Assembly (NCBI GenBank): GCA_025345505.1
Contig: JANVCC010000071.1
Coordinates: forward strand, 5,354,172-5,418,171
DNA: 64,000 nt
Direction: 5' to 3'
DNA from: Todiramphus chloris collaris
Taxonomy: Eukaryota > Chordata > Aves > Coraciiformes > Alcedinidae
Part shown: piece after piece, positions 12,946 through 25,512 of the stretch
Numbering within the stretch: position 1 is the stretch's first letter
Layout of the letters: every line of letters begins with the position of its first letter
The notes under the pieces: generated by a model
What the model was told of the DNA's origin: nothing
Database searches by the model: none
What the model saw: the letters and a program-made list of their open reading frames with translations, nothing else
Made by a program: the position numbers and the translations under genes

Positions 12946-13430
12946 CCCAAGGTCTCATATGACAACAGAAAATGGATGTGTCCCTCCAGGGAGGCTGCTG
13001 GGATGCGCACATCCTGACTTCAGGGGTCTTGAGGAAGAGTAACTCTGATCCTTCCTAGGCTGGTAGTTATTAGCTGCATATAGTTGTAAATAACATACAG
13101 TGGAGCTTCAAAGAGATGCTGAGTTAATCACAGGAGACCCAGCCACATTGGTACCAGGGGTTTCACTTGCTGGCAGCTTTTTGCATCACCACAGTGCAAC
13201 CAAGGTCCGTCACTGGTATAGGTCAGGGTATCAGTGGGGCGCTGGCACTGAGTGATGAGAGCACTGGTGTGTGGAACCCTCTGCCCCCCTCAACCCACCA
13301 TAAACACATTGAGCCCTGCCAGGACCAGCCCGACAGAAGGGAAAGGGGCAGGTCCCGTGGGCAAGGCTCGCAGCTCAGGGTGGCTCTCAGGCAGGGGCTG
13401 GTGCTGGGAATGGTTTCAAGGGAGCAAGTC
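12946..13430. other. Intergenic stretch upstream of FZR1
   Basis: Ordinary sequence between the CR1 copy and the FZR1 CpG island. No gene or repeat recognised. Confidence 0.5.
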
Positions 13431-13439
13431 CTCTCGGCT

Positions 13440-13948
13440 GGCATCAGCCCCGAGCTGGCGGCGGCTCCTCAGGCCGCTGCGCTCCCCATCCCAGGCCATG
13501 CCCATCGCCGGGCTCGGGTACCAACCCCATCCGGGAGCGGCACCGTGGCCCTGCCACCTCCCGCCTAACCGGGCCCTGCGCTGCCCGCCGCGGTATCGCG
13601 GGGCCCCCGGCGTCGTACCCCGGGGCCGGGGCCGCCCCCGCTCGGCGGCCCCCGGGGAAGCGCAAGAGCGGCCCCCGCTCCGCCTCAGGAAGGCGGTCGG
13701 CGCTATGACGTCACGCGCTGAGCTCCGCCCCCCCGCCCGCGAGCGTTGCCATAGCGCCGCGCGCCGCCGCTGCTTGTATTGATTTGAACGGGCGGGCGGG
13801 GAGCGCTCCCGTCGTGCCGCGCGCGGGGGCGGGGCCAGCGGCGGGGGCAGCGCCGCGGGGGCGGCCGCCATATTGGAGAGCGCTGGGGCCGGTGCAGAGT
13901 GACAGGAGGAGGCGGAGCGGGGCCGGGCCGGGCCGGCCGGGCGGGCAG
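13440..13948 (+). promoter_or_regulatory. FZR1: FZR1 CpG-island promoter and inferred non-coding exon 1
   Basis: A perfect cAMP-response palindrome TGACGTCA lies at 13706-13713, GC boxes follow, and a YY1-type GCCGCCATATTGG at 13864-13876 falls at the likely start. A donor CAG|GTAGGG ends the inferred first exon at 13948. The CpG island continues to about 14460 in the intron. The exact start is not visible. Confidence 0.65.
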
Positions 13949-16181
13949 GTAGGGCCGCGGCCCGGGCCGGTGTCACGGCGGTGCGGGGCTGGCTGGGGTC
14001 GACCCCTGGCGACGTGGGGCTGCGGGCTCCCGGGGGGCTGCGCTGGCGCAGGGGCCGGTGGGCCCGGCTGTGGGGCCGGTGCAGCCGCTGCCCGGCGCGG
14101 CGCGGAGCCCTCCCTCCGTGGGCACTGCCGGCGGGGCCTGGCCTCAGCTTGGGCCCCGAGCGGCGGCGGGCGGTGGTGGGCAGCGGCCTCCCGGCCTTCG
14201 GGCCTGCCCCGTGTCCGGAGCTGAAGGCCGTTAGCGAGCAGCGCCAGCTCCTCGCCTCCCCATCCCGGGATGGCTGCGCTTCTCGGAGCGCCTCCCCGCC
14301 GGTGTTTCTGGGGCGTTTTGCAGACCTGACCGGCTCGGACCCGGCCTCTGCCACATAACCCCGAGCCGTGGCGCAGCGCCGGCCTCTGTGCCGAGGACAC
14401 CTCGGAGCGGGCTGGGCAGGCTCGTACCGCGGGCACTGCCCCAGCTGCCTTCAGCAGCCCTGGGCCCCTCGCAGGGGATGCGTCAGGCCCCCGGCGGGCT
14501 TGTCTCGGCTGCCTCTACCCAAAGCAATGAAGGCTCTCTTCGTAGACCCTTTATTCGGTTAGTGTGCCCTGACCACTTTGGAAAGGTGTGATGAGAGTCA
14601 GAGGCTAATTCAGCGGCTGCATCCTCTCCAGCTCTTGCTTTCTTGGCCAAAGTGGTAACGTGAACAGTAGATGAAGTTTTTGTGGCACGGGCTCTGATGC
14701 TAGAAAGAACTGTGAAGCGGCAACAGAAACTTCTGTCAGAAGTCGCTTGTTCACGCACGACACAAGTTGGTGATGTGCGGTTGTCCATCTGATGGCTTTT
14801 GGGAGTCTGATGGAGCCGCTGTGTCTTTTGTTAGGCATTTATTTTAAAGTGTTGACGTTTTGCAAATGGTAGTACTGCTCGTTCAGGAAGCTTGAGGTCT
14901 TAAAGTCCCATTTGAGCATCCTCCAGGCATGGTGAGCGGGCAGATGTTCTGCTGGAGGAGTCATTTGAGTACAGCGAGGATGGATAGGTCATGTTGGAGT
15001 CAACTATCAGAGGTGTTGGAGGTTTATTGCATGGGTGATTTTATTTTTTTTATTACTTTTTTTTTTTCTCCGCTCCTTGATTTGTAGCTCTCTTGAGTGC
15101 ATTGTGCTCATTTTCTTGTGAAGTGTTGGTTGTTACTGAGTTAGTGTGGCTAACGATGCTGGTCTAGTGTTTTGTGCCAAAGGCTCTTCAGAGAGCGACT
15201 CCCATGCTGGCAACATCATCTCATATTAAAGACTCATTTTTAATTTTATTATTTTTACTACAAAAGCAGAACTTTCAGGGGCTGTTGACTGAAGCCACTG
15301 TGTTTTCTAAATTCTATGACTTTCTTTTGTGGGTTGACCAGGGGCACCATTGCACCTTCAGTAGCTTAACTGTTCCCACAAAGCTGCCTTTCAAATCGCC
15401 TTGGCCCTTTCAGCAAAGCTCTGTGGACAAGGCTGCTGCTGAATTTTTCATCTCTGCTTTTAGTGCACTGGCTTCTGATGGTGCTTCTGATAAAGCAGAG
15501 CTTTTATCCAGAGCTGGTGCTCTTAGCTGTTTGTCCTCTGTTTTGGATTCGCAGTTGTCTGATTATCTTACATTTTCTGAAGGGAAACTGAACGTTATTA
15601 AAGTTTTAATTAAACATTTAAGGAAATCGCCATGCTCAGACCATATGAGCTACTGGAAAAAAAACCAAAACAAGCCAGGGAACAAGGCCCTGAAGGTTCT
15701 GTAAAGTGTTACAAAATGCATACAGTAGCCTTTCCCTTGTGCTTCCTTCTACTCCTAAGTCAGTCGTCTTTGAGTCTGGAATGACTAATGTGGAAAAACT
15801 CCGCCCATATAAAGACCCCATATCCCTGAAGTCCAAGTACTTCAGCCAGCCATCCCCACTTCCTTCTTGTTCAACACTGTGTACACAGAATAAATAAAAG
15901 AGTAAATATCTTGTAGGTAATCACCAAAATGAGTGCCATCATAGCTGGCCAATGAGCCACTGAAAGCATTTTTCCTGTCTGTCCGGTGTCTTGTCCAAGG
16001 TGTGTGGGGAAAGCTGCCACCAGGTGACAAGGGAAGCAGAAGTGCTGCTGCTGCATCTGCAGCTTGCTCTGGTTCCTCAGCCAGCTGCATCTGCAGAGGC
16101 CAGCGCCTGCCAGCAGCTCAGCCCTCCTGGCGAGGGGCGATTCGTGGCCGGGTGGTACCGAGCAAGCCCTCGGTGGGTTTC

Positions 16182-16284
16182 TTTCTGATCCTGCCTCACG
16201 AGCCAGGCAGGGCCATGGCATCCGGGAGCATGGGTTTCTGATCCTGCCTCACGAGCCGGGCAGGGCCATGGCATCCGGGAGCAT
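16182..16284. repeat. 53-bp direct tandem duplication in FZR1 intron 1
   Basis: Two copies of a 53-bp unit starting TTTCTGATCCTGCCTCACGA at 16182 and 16235, differing at only a few bases, so recent. Confidence 0.9.
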
Positions 16285-19200
16285 CGGCCTGGCACGGGTT
16301 TCGACAGGGGCCGAGGTGAAATCTCGAAGCACATGGTGAAGCTGGCGTGTGTCTCCTCTTTGTCAAACAGCGACTCGAGGGGGTCGTGCCCAGCTCTGAA
16401 CTGCCCTCTAGCACCCGCAGCTAGCGGTCTGCCTGCGCTGCCCAGGCCAGGGGCTCAGCGGCAGGAACCCGTCTCCACACATCCGCAGGAGCAGTCGAGC
16501 AACAGGGAGCAGTGGAACTTGCTCAGCACTTGGTATTTCCCAATCAGTTTCTTGATTTGCTGGAGCTGAATCTGATCTGTCAGTCAGTCCTCAGAGCTTT
16601 AGCTGAGCCTTTATTACTGCCAGAAATGAGGGTTCAAGTGCTGTGTAACCAGGTACCTTTGTTAGTTATTGCATCTCTACACCTGGAGAGTGTTGTGGTT
16701 TGGTTTATTTTCTGCTGCCTCTTATTTGTTTTGCTTTCATAACAGATGAACATCTTGGGAGATTTTCTGTTAACGAGATGCAGAAATTGCCTTTTGACCC
16801 ACAGGCAAGAGGTGACACAGCCGTGTCCCCTCGCTGAGCACGTGTTGTGTGTTTTTCCTGCACAGGGCTTCCTGTGCTGCTGAAGACTTTGTACTTTGTT
16901 TTGGATTCCCTGGGAGCAGGCGTGGCCCTCTTAGTTATGAAGCAGCACAGTGAAAAGATGAAATAATCACTACCTGCAGGCAATAGAAAAGGTTTGAATG
17001 GTGATGATTTTCTGAGAGATCCCCCGCTGAGTACGTGATTGTCACGTCTGCTTAGATAAACTGTGCTCTGAACAGACGGCTGTACGCTGCAGAGCGATGT
17101 GTAGTGAATGAAAACACCTCTGAAGGTAGAGTAACAAACTACAGTTCTCCTAACGTTAAAAGCTGGCTGAACTAAACTTGGAAACCCCCTCACTTGCAGC
17201 CTGGCTGCTGCTGCATGGGTACAGCCATGGAGGGGCTGCCGACTCTGACTGTCTGGTCTCTGGAGTCCACCCTCACACTTGTGTCTGAATCTTGAGTTGA
17301 ACAGTTGAAAACGTGCTTATCTTCTGAGTATAGTGTGGCAGACTTTACTGTTGGCTTCCCTTCTTCCATTTGTTGAAAGAAGGGGGATTTAGGAAAAGCA
17401 TCTGTGCTGAAATATCCGAGGTAATATCTGAGCATCGTCCGTGTAAAGGAGGCAGCGATAGAAATGTTCTTGGGAGACTTCTGGAGCCTTCCCCTCAGGT
17501 GGGGGTTTGCATCTAGGAACAGCTATTCTGTGTATGAAAATGCTGCTGAAAAACTTTAGGGCTTCTGATGGTGTGCTGAGCAGATTTCTTAGTGGAGGGG
17601 GTGTTTAGTTTCAATAAAAGCTCTTCCACGGACACAGATGTTGCTGTTTCCTGAAGGTGTTACAACCCTGAGCTTCTGGGGGCGTGGGAAAGTTCACGCC
17701 ATGTCCAGAGCCCTTTGTCTCGGATACTTCACCCTTGGCTCACGTGGGCTTCCTGCAGCACTCTGTGTCCTGAGTGTCCTGAATTGGTGTCACTGTCCCA
17801 CGGTTTGCTGCTCGGAATTCCTCTGTCACCTTGCTAGGACTGAGCACTGCTTTGGGAGGGGAGACGCAGAGCTCGGATTAGCTTCGGCAGCTGACTTGGA
17901 GGGCTGGGGGAAGTCTTGTACCTGGCGTGTGAGTGCATGTGGAGATGAAATGTTGCAGAAGGACAGATGTTTGTCACCTCCAGTCTGAATTACAGGCTGG
18001 GCCTGTGCCCGGGAGGAAGGGGTGAGATTTGCTGAGGTGGAAGGAGGCAAAGGTAGCTGCACACACCACTTCTCTCATAAGCTCAGTGCAGAATCAAAGC
18101 ATCTCGAGCTTCTGGACTATTGGTGCAAACTGGGAGGCTAGGTGCACACAGGAGATGAAAGCAATGTCCTGGCCCTGCCTTCGAGCCACTTTGCCTTTCA
18201 AATCAAAGCTGAATTCAGTTTGCACCTATTGTTGGTCACTTAAAAGTTAGCATTTTTGGAATAGGGGTATTCTAGAGCTATTCTGATGGTAGGGAGCCTA
18301 TGCAGGGCTTTGCGAGCTCCCTGGGCAGGAGGTTCTCGTTTGCAGGATGCTTTGGAAAGGCAGCAGTAACATGGATTTTTGCCTTAGTGGAGAGCAGTCA
18401 GTTATATGTTCCACTCTGGAAGACACTAATGCAATATGATGGTCCTTGCACTAAGGCAGCATCTCAGGTTATTGGTGGAGCGTTGACTCTGCAGCCCTCA
18501 AGAGTGAAGCTTCATGGAGGAGATCTCGTCCGTTGCCATAACACTGAAGGAATTTTGTCTTTGCTGTTAGTGCAGTCTGTGTGCAGTCCCTAGTCGTGAA
18601 CAACCTTCTTTGACAATTAGGAGGCAACAAAGTTTGTCTTTTGCTTTGAAATAAAGCTTTACCTGCTCCCGTGGTGTAGGGAATTACTTTGTTTACTTTT
18701 AGAAATGCTTTTCAGGCTAATGCTTCAGGAAATCGCTGGATAAGAAGCTGTGTACTTGTAGCTTTGAAAAAGTCAGTGTTGGTAAAACTTACCCAAGGTT
18801 TTAGGGTTTTGTGCTACTGTTTGGAAAGGAGGGTGGTTAAAAGGGCTGGTTGTTTGACATGATAGGTAAACTCTGTTCCTCTGGGTTAAATGAGGAGGAG
18901 CTCTACCTCAGGTGGGCCAAGCACAGAGCATCCTGCTCCCTGGCGATGTCTGCTCTGGCTCTGTGAAACCAGCTTTAGCTGCCTTCTTATTCTTCTGTGT
19001 TTGCAATAGGCTTGACTGTTACATAGCAAAAAATGCTGTGGGTTAGCACTGGGTTATGTTGGTGTTTTTTGGGGTGTTTGGTTTTGTGTTGTTCTTCCAG
19101 CCTGTTGAAAAGTCTGTGAAGTAGAAGAATACATCTCTGGAAATACTCTTACAATACTCCAGGTTTAGTGGTGCTGCCGGTTACCAACCAGGCAAAAAGA

Positions 19201-20970
19201 TCTGCCCTTTGGGCCTGGGTTAGTTCTGTGCCAGCTTGGTGAGGCAGCCAGCGTGGCACGGTGGGGCAAGGGCCAGAGCTGGCACAGGGGAGGTGCTGGG
19301 CTCTTCAGCTGGCACTGGCAGATGGCCACCGTTTCTGCTGCCAGCTCAGATCTTGAACTTGTTGATCTGCAAGTGTTGCCTAATAATGGGGTTTACATAA
19401 ACCACTGGAAAATGAAACCTTGGGCTTTGGGGAAGCAGGCTTATGGGTTTGATTTCATATCTGCTGCTCATGACTCGGGGGACTAAGTGCTTGTTTAGTC
19501 CATCCTTTTCCCCCTGATAAATTACAGGATTCTTCCTGAGAGCTTGTAAATATTCAGCACCTGAATAATGATGTGTTTTTACCTCCAAACCTGTGCTGTT
19601 AAATACAGGCCCAAAGAGAAGGTAGCATTTCTGGGTTTGGGTAGGCTTTTGCTACAGTGGTAAGTCAACTACATAAGGAGGGAGAGTTTTTTGACATGGG
19701 CTGCATTCATTACTTTGCTAACTTTTTACTCGCAATAATGCCATCTCCGACTCCTCACTTCAGCTGATGGAAGCTGATTACTGTTAAATTCAGTAGCTTT
19801 CTTCTGAAAGAACATATGGGAGAAATGTATTAAATTAAAAAAGAAGAAATCCTGGGGGCGGAGGTGGCAGAGGTAAGCAGGTGTACTCGGAAACATCTTG
19901 GCACTCTCTGTTCCAGGGATGCTCCTGCAAAAGTGTTGGCATTTTTAATGGCAAGGAAGAAGAGGCCTCAGCGTTTGAGCATTTGTAAGAAGTCCAAGTT
20001 TCTGCACTAACAAATGGCTTAAAGAGGAAGGAAAGGAGCTCTGCTAGCTGGTAGCTAACCCTGGCCCGGGTTTGCGTGCTTCATCTCGCTTTCAAGCCAA
20101 TTTCCCAGAACCCTGTAGTAGTGAATCAGACCTCGTTGCCTTGCAGCACGTGCTGCTGTGCCCCTCTGAGCTCGGTTTTTAATGGTAAATCTTGGGTGGG
20201 TTTCCTGTTCTTGGAGGTAAACCTTGTCACAGCAAACCTTACCCACTGGCAGAGGAAGCTGAGGGCAGTTTGTGGCAGTGGGGAGGTGGCCCTGGGGAGC
20301 CTTCTCCCCGCACAGCCGTTTGGGTGCCGCTGCCTCTCGGATTTTGCCACAAGTTTGTATCTTGAGGCAACTCCATTTGTGCAGCTGGGATTCTGGCCAG
20401 ATGCTGTAGATGTTTATACAGTAACAGCAAAGAAAATCCCTTTACACTCTGTACAGCTTCCAGATGCCCATGTATTGTTGGAATATTTGGAATATTTTTT
20501 TGGTGGCATGCGTGTTAGATTCCACCTTTCTCTTTGGAGATGTTTATCTTGTGTTGAAAGATCAACTTGTGTTTCTTCTGTCACGGGCCCTTTTGTGTCG
20601 ATGTGAGCCGTGGACAAAGCATGAGGTGTGTGAGAGTGGGGAGGCTGAGCACTAACAGTGCTGGTCTGTGCCCTTCAAAGCTTGGAGGTGGACTGTGGCT
20701 ACACATCCTTGCAGAAGTGTGAGCTGCACGTTTTTATTGATGCATATTGTAATTTAGTCAGCCACATCTGGTCTATGAAACAGCCCTGTCCTAAAATGTG
20801 TGCCTGAAAGGTGCTTAGATTTGCTTATTGACTGTACAGCTGTAAGTGAGCTGGCTTTCTGCTAGCTGAGAGGAATATCTGGGGCAGCACAGGCACCAGA
20901 CAGTCCAGTCTAGTCCATCACTGCCCGTGTTCCTGCAGCACATGGGACTAAAAGTTTGCAGTACTTCCAA

Positions 20971-21372
20971 CATAGAACCATAGAATTGTCAGGGTTGGAA
21001 GAGACCTTAAAGCTCATCTGGTTCCAACCCCCCTGCCATGGGCAGGGACACCTCCCACTAGAGCAGGTTGCTCACAGCCCCAGCCAGCCTGGGCTTCCAA
21101 ACTTCCAAGGATGGGGCTTCTACCACCTCTCTGGGCAACCTGGGCCAGTGTCTCCCCACCCTCCTGGGGAAGAAATTCTTCCTGCTGTCCAACCTGAATC
21201 CACCTCTCTCTAGTTTGGATCCATCCCCTGCAGTCCTGTCCCTGCCCCACAGCCTAACAAGTCCCTCCCCAGCTTTCTTGTAGCCCTTTCAGATCCTGGA
21301 GGCCACAATAAGGTCTCCCTGGAGCCTTCTCTTCTCCAGCCTGAACAACCCCAGCTCTCTCAGCCTGTCAGT
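20971..21372 (-). mobile_element. CR1 LINE fragment, 3' end, inverted
   Basis: On the plus strand it opens with CATAGAACCATAGAATTGTC, the reverse complement of the CR1 3' octamer region, then CTTAAAGCTCATCTGGTTCC, and runs to CCTGAACAACCCCAGCTCTC. It sits in FZR1 intron 1, 500 bases before the start-codon exon, and is well conserved, so fairly young. Confidence 0.93.
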
Positions 21373-21878
21373 GTCATGTCAACATGTCTGAAAGGATCCC
21401 AGGAAGTTTCAGCACGGTGCTGGGTGCTGCTGGTATGGGTCTGGCTGTGGTGGGACAGGCTGTAGGTTTCCATGTCCGAGTGCTGAAGGTTGCTGAACTG
21501 TCTGCTGCAGTTGGTGTGGACAGGCTGGGTTCGAGCACTGCAGTCTCTGGCCCAGTTGTGCTGGGCACCTGCTGAGGTGCCAGACACAAAATGCTGGTTG
21601 CCTGCTCGGGCGAATTGGCAGCCAAAGCAGAAATCACTTTCATGAGCAGCCCTGTGCTGCATCAGACGAGTTTAATACCAGTGCTCTGGACAGGAAAAGC
21701 AGTCCAATATTTAATGAACAGGCTTAGGAGATTCTGAAGAGGCTGCTTCTATATGAAGGGGTGTAATATTTTGGTGTCTTTCTTCCCCAGTCTGTTTGCA
21801 GCAGGCTAATTACCAACGGGACTTCATGAACATAAATTCCTCCTCTGGCTGAACTCCCCAGCCCCTTTGCTTTCCAGC

Positions 21879-24800
21879 ATGGACCAGGATTACGAGAGGC
21901 GTCTCCTACGCCAAATCAACATACAGAATGAAAACACAATGCCTTGTGTAAGTACAGATGCTCTGTGCTGAGTGCTCGTAGTCCGACTGTAAGGTTGTCT
22001 GTCTTGTCTGTGACTGTTTTCACTTGAGCTTTTGAAAGATCTGGGATCTCTCTGAAGTGAGCCGTAGTCTTTTGTTGGGCTGTGAGCAGGTGAAAGTTCC
22101 TGAGCTGTTACAGGAATAACAAATAACTTGACTTCAGCAAAGCTTTTGAATATCTAAACTCAGCTTAGGTGGCAAAAGGGAGTTAAGATATTTTTGTGTA
22201 GCTCAGTGATATTTTTACTAAGTCTCAGTAAGTACGTGTGGAATGTAAAAAGGTGGAGGCTAACAAAGGGGGGGAAAAACAGCCAAACAAATAAAAAACT
22301 GGACAGATTTCGAGCTTGACAAGGTAGAGGAAGTCCAGTGGAGGCCACCAAGGTGGGCAGGGGCTGGAGCAAGATGGTGCTAAGACCTGTGTGGCTCAGG
22401 AGAGACAAAATTGTTGCTTTCAACTGCCTGGTGGGTGGTTATGGGGAAGATGGAGTCAGTCTGTCTCTGGAGGTACACAGTGCAAGGATTAGAGGCAGTG
22501 GACACAAGCTGCAACAGGAGGAATTCCAGTTAGATAGTAGGAAAAAGTGTTCACAGCGAGGGCATCCAAACACTGCAGCAGGCAGTTTGTGGGGTCCTTG
22601 TCCTTGCAGAGACTGAAAACTCCTCTGGACAAGGCTGTGACCTTCAGTCTAACTTTGAAATTAGCCCTGTCCTGAGCTGGGGTCCTTTCCAACATAAATT
22701 ATTCTATGAAAAAGAATGTGACTGCAGTTGAGGAATCTGCTGCTCCCTCTGTGAGCTCACCCCACTCCAGCCTCTCTCATATTTGCCCGGACAGTGTCAG
22801 TTGAGGAGGAGCACTGAGAAAGAGTCTGTTTAATTCCAGCTTTTGACACAACTTCCATGACAGCTGAACTCTGACGTGCTTACTGCATCTGTAAGGGGAT
22901 AAACTAATGCTTGGCTCTTCTACTGGAGTATATTCAGCTTTGACAAGACCTCACTGATGTTTTTCATACCCCTGCTGTGATCAACACTTGTATGTGTCTT
23001 TTATTCTTTACTTCAGGTAGCAGAGATGAGAAGAACCCTGACGCCTTCCAATTCTCCGATGTCTTCTCCAAGTAAGCACGGCGACAGATTCATTCCCTCA
23101 AGAGCTGGGGCCAACTGGAGCATCAATTTCCACAGAATAAATGTAAGTTTTGCTCCCCTCTCCTACAGCACAGTCTTGGAACTGAGAAAATGGTGCATTT
23201 TGGTTTAGCTGCATAACTATTCTGCTTATCTTCTGCTTCCCCAAAAGAGTTCCTCTGGTAGCTTGTCTTCAAGCAGGCTGCCCCTGTGGTTCAGGAGGCT
23301 TCTTCACTTGTGATTTTTGCCATTCACTGTGAGATTTCTGTATGGTGATAGTGTGTTTCTGCCTTGCAGGAAAATGAGAAATCACCAAGTCAGAACAGAA
23401 AAGCAAAGGATGCCACGTCAGACAATGGCAAAGGTGAGGCCATCTTTGTACTGCTTGTGCCATGCCCTTGGCTTTTATTTCCAACTGTTGGCAAGCTTGG
23501 AAATCGAGGGAGCACTGGCACTTGGGTGTTTGTGTGTGAACTTGCAGGTGTTTTAGGAACTGCCCACATCACCAGAGTGAATCCCAGGTCATCTCAATAG
23601 GCTTCTGACGGGCATCTGGGCAGCCAGAGGCTGTTTGTGTCCCTTGATTTATTGTGCCCTGGAAACACTTTCCTGATGGAGGAGGAGGGGAAGCTTGCTG
23701 CTAATCTTGATTCCAGACTGAGGCCCCAGACTTAGGAGGCCCTGTGAATGCACAAGTCGTGATCCTGCAACTCCCTGCAGAGCTCTTTGCCCTCTCCGAG
23801 GTCTCTGCCTAAGCAGAACTCTCTTGGGTTCACAGATGGCCTTGCTTACTCTGCCTTGCTGAAGAATGAACTCCTGGGAGCAGGGATCGAGAAAGTGCAA
23901 GACCCGCAGACGGAAGACAGGAGGCTGCAGCCGTCCACCCCCGAGAAGAAGTCTCTCTTCACCGTGAGTGGGTTGCTTTGCGTTAAAACAGCCGGAGGCT
24001 GCGCGTGTGCCACGGGGACAGGGCACGCAGCTCTGCCACGCTGAGAGTGCAGTGGGTTAGTGGGGTGGCTGGGCTCAGATAAGCTGTTGGTACCGAGACT
24101 GGGTGGCCTGTAAAGAGACTGCAGCGAGCTGCGTCCTTCCTGTTTCTGTCCGGGCCGGAACCTGAGGTGGAACTCAGCCTTTTTTGGACAGTGTGGGAAA
24201 TAAACCAAATCGAGCTCTTGGACTTCAGCGGAGATGAGCTTTTGGTTTTTATTGTGCACTTCCAGAGCACGTGGGAAAGGAAGGAACTAAAATGTCTGGA
24301 AAATCTGACTGTGGGTGTCAGGGCCAGCTTGGCATCAGGCACTGGTGCGTGTTGCAGGTCTTGGCCACGCTGGGGTTCTTAGCAGGTGTGTTTCCTTTCT
24401 GCAGTACTCGCTCAGCACAAAGCGCTCTAGTCCAGATGATGGCAACGAGGTCTCGCCCTATTCCCTGTCTCCCGTGAGCAACAAAAGGTAATTTTGATTC
24501 TCCAGACAGCCGGGAGGGGAGGGATGGCATGGAACAGTCAGGGTGTTCTCTAGGGCTTCCCTCTAAGGCTCCTCTCTCAAAATTGCTACATGGGTTAGTT
24601 TGGGAAATCTGGGGAGATATTAACTGGGGACCAAGGATTTCTGCAGGTGCCCAACCTGCCGAGATGCTGAAGATGTCTTGGCCGACTGGCAGCAGCCCGT
24701 TTACCTTTTTGCTCCTTTATAGAAGCAGAACCAAATTCCTTCCAGCCTTACCTGCTGGAAAGGCTGTTGTGGCCTCTTTCTCTGTACATTGCCCTAGAGG

Positions 24801-25478
24801 TGCAGCTGTGCTTTTAAGAGTGGCTACGTCCGTGTCTGCCGTGATGTGCAAGATCCTCTGTTTTTGTAAACAGTCAGAAGCTGTTAAGATCACCTCGAAA
24901 ACCAACCCGGAAAATCTCCAAGATCCCTTTCAAAGTGCTGGATGCCCCAGAGCTGCAGGATGACTTCTACCTGAACCTGGTGGACTGGTCCTCTCTTAAT
25001 GTCCTCAGTGTTGGCCTTGGGACTTGTGTTTACCTATGGAGTGCTTGCACAAGCCAGGTAAACGGTCACTGGGGTCTGGGAAGTGAAGTGCGACACCTGT
25101 TGCTGTAGGTGTTTTCCAGCCATGGTGTCTTCCAGAGCTGTGGAATGTGCTGTGTGAAGGGTTCATCACCTTGAATGCTCTGTCCCGAGCCAGGCACTAG
25201 GTTGAGATACACCTGGGAGTGCAGTCTGACTGCATTTGTTACTCCCAATAGTATGGCAGTGGTTGTTACGCCTGGCAGCGCGGTGTGGCTGTGTGTGTGT
25301 TACACCTGGCAGCGTGGTGGGGCCGTGGGTATGTGTTTTTGTTACACCCAGCGGCATGGCAGTGTGTGTGTGTGTGTGTGTGTGTTTTTGTTACACCCAG
25401 CAGTGCGGCGTGGCTGTGTGTGTGTGAGACCCAGCAGTGTGGCGTGGCTGTGTGTGTTACACCCGGCAGCGGCATGGC

Positions 25479-25512
<34 letters not shown>

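Noticed and set aside
13416-14354. 312-codon minus-strand frame over the FZR1 promoter
   Set aside because: CpG-island composition effect; no domain, and the region is the FZR1 first exon and promoter on the other strand.
15174-15704. 176-codon plus-strand frame in FZR1 intron 1
   Set aside because: Non-repetitive and moderately AT-rich, so it drew attention, but it has no recognisable domain, no homologous motif and no splice or promoter context. Chance frame.
21360-21662. 100-codon minus-strand frame downstream of the CR1 copy
   Set aside because: No domain and overlapping frames on both strands; looks like ordinary intron.
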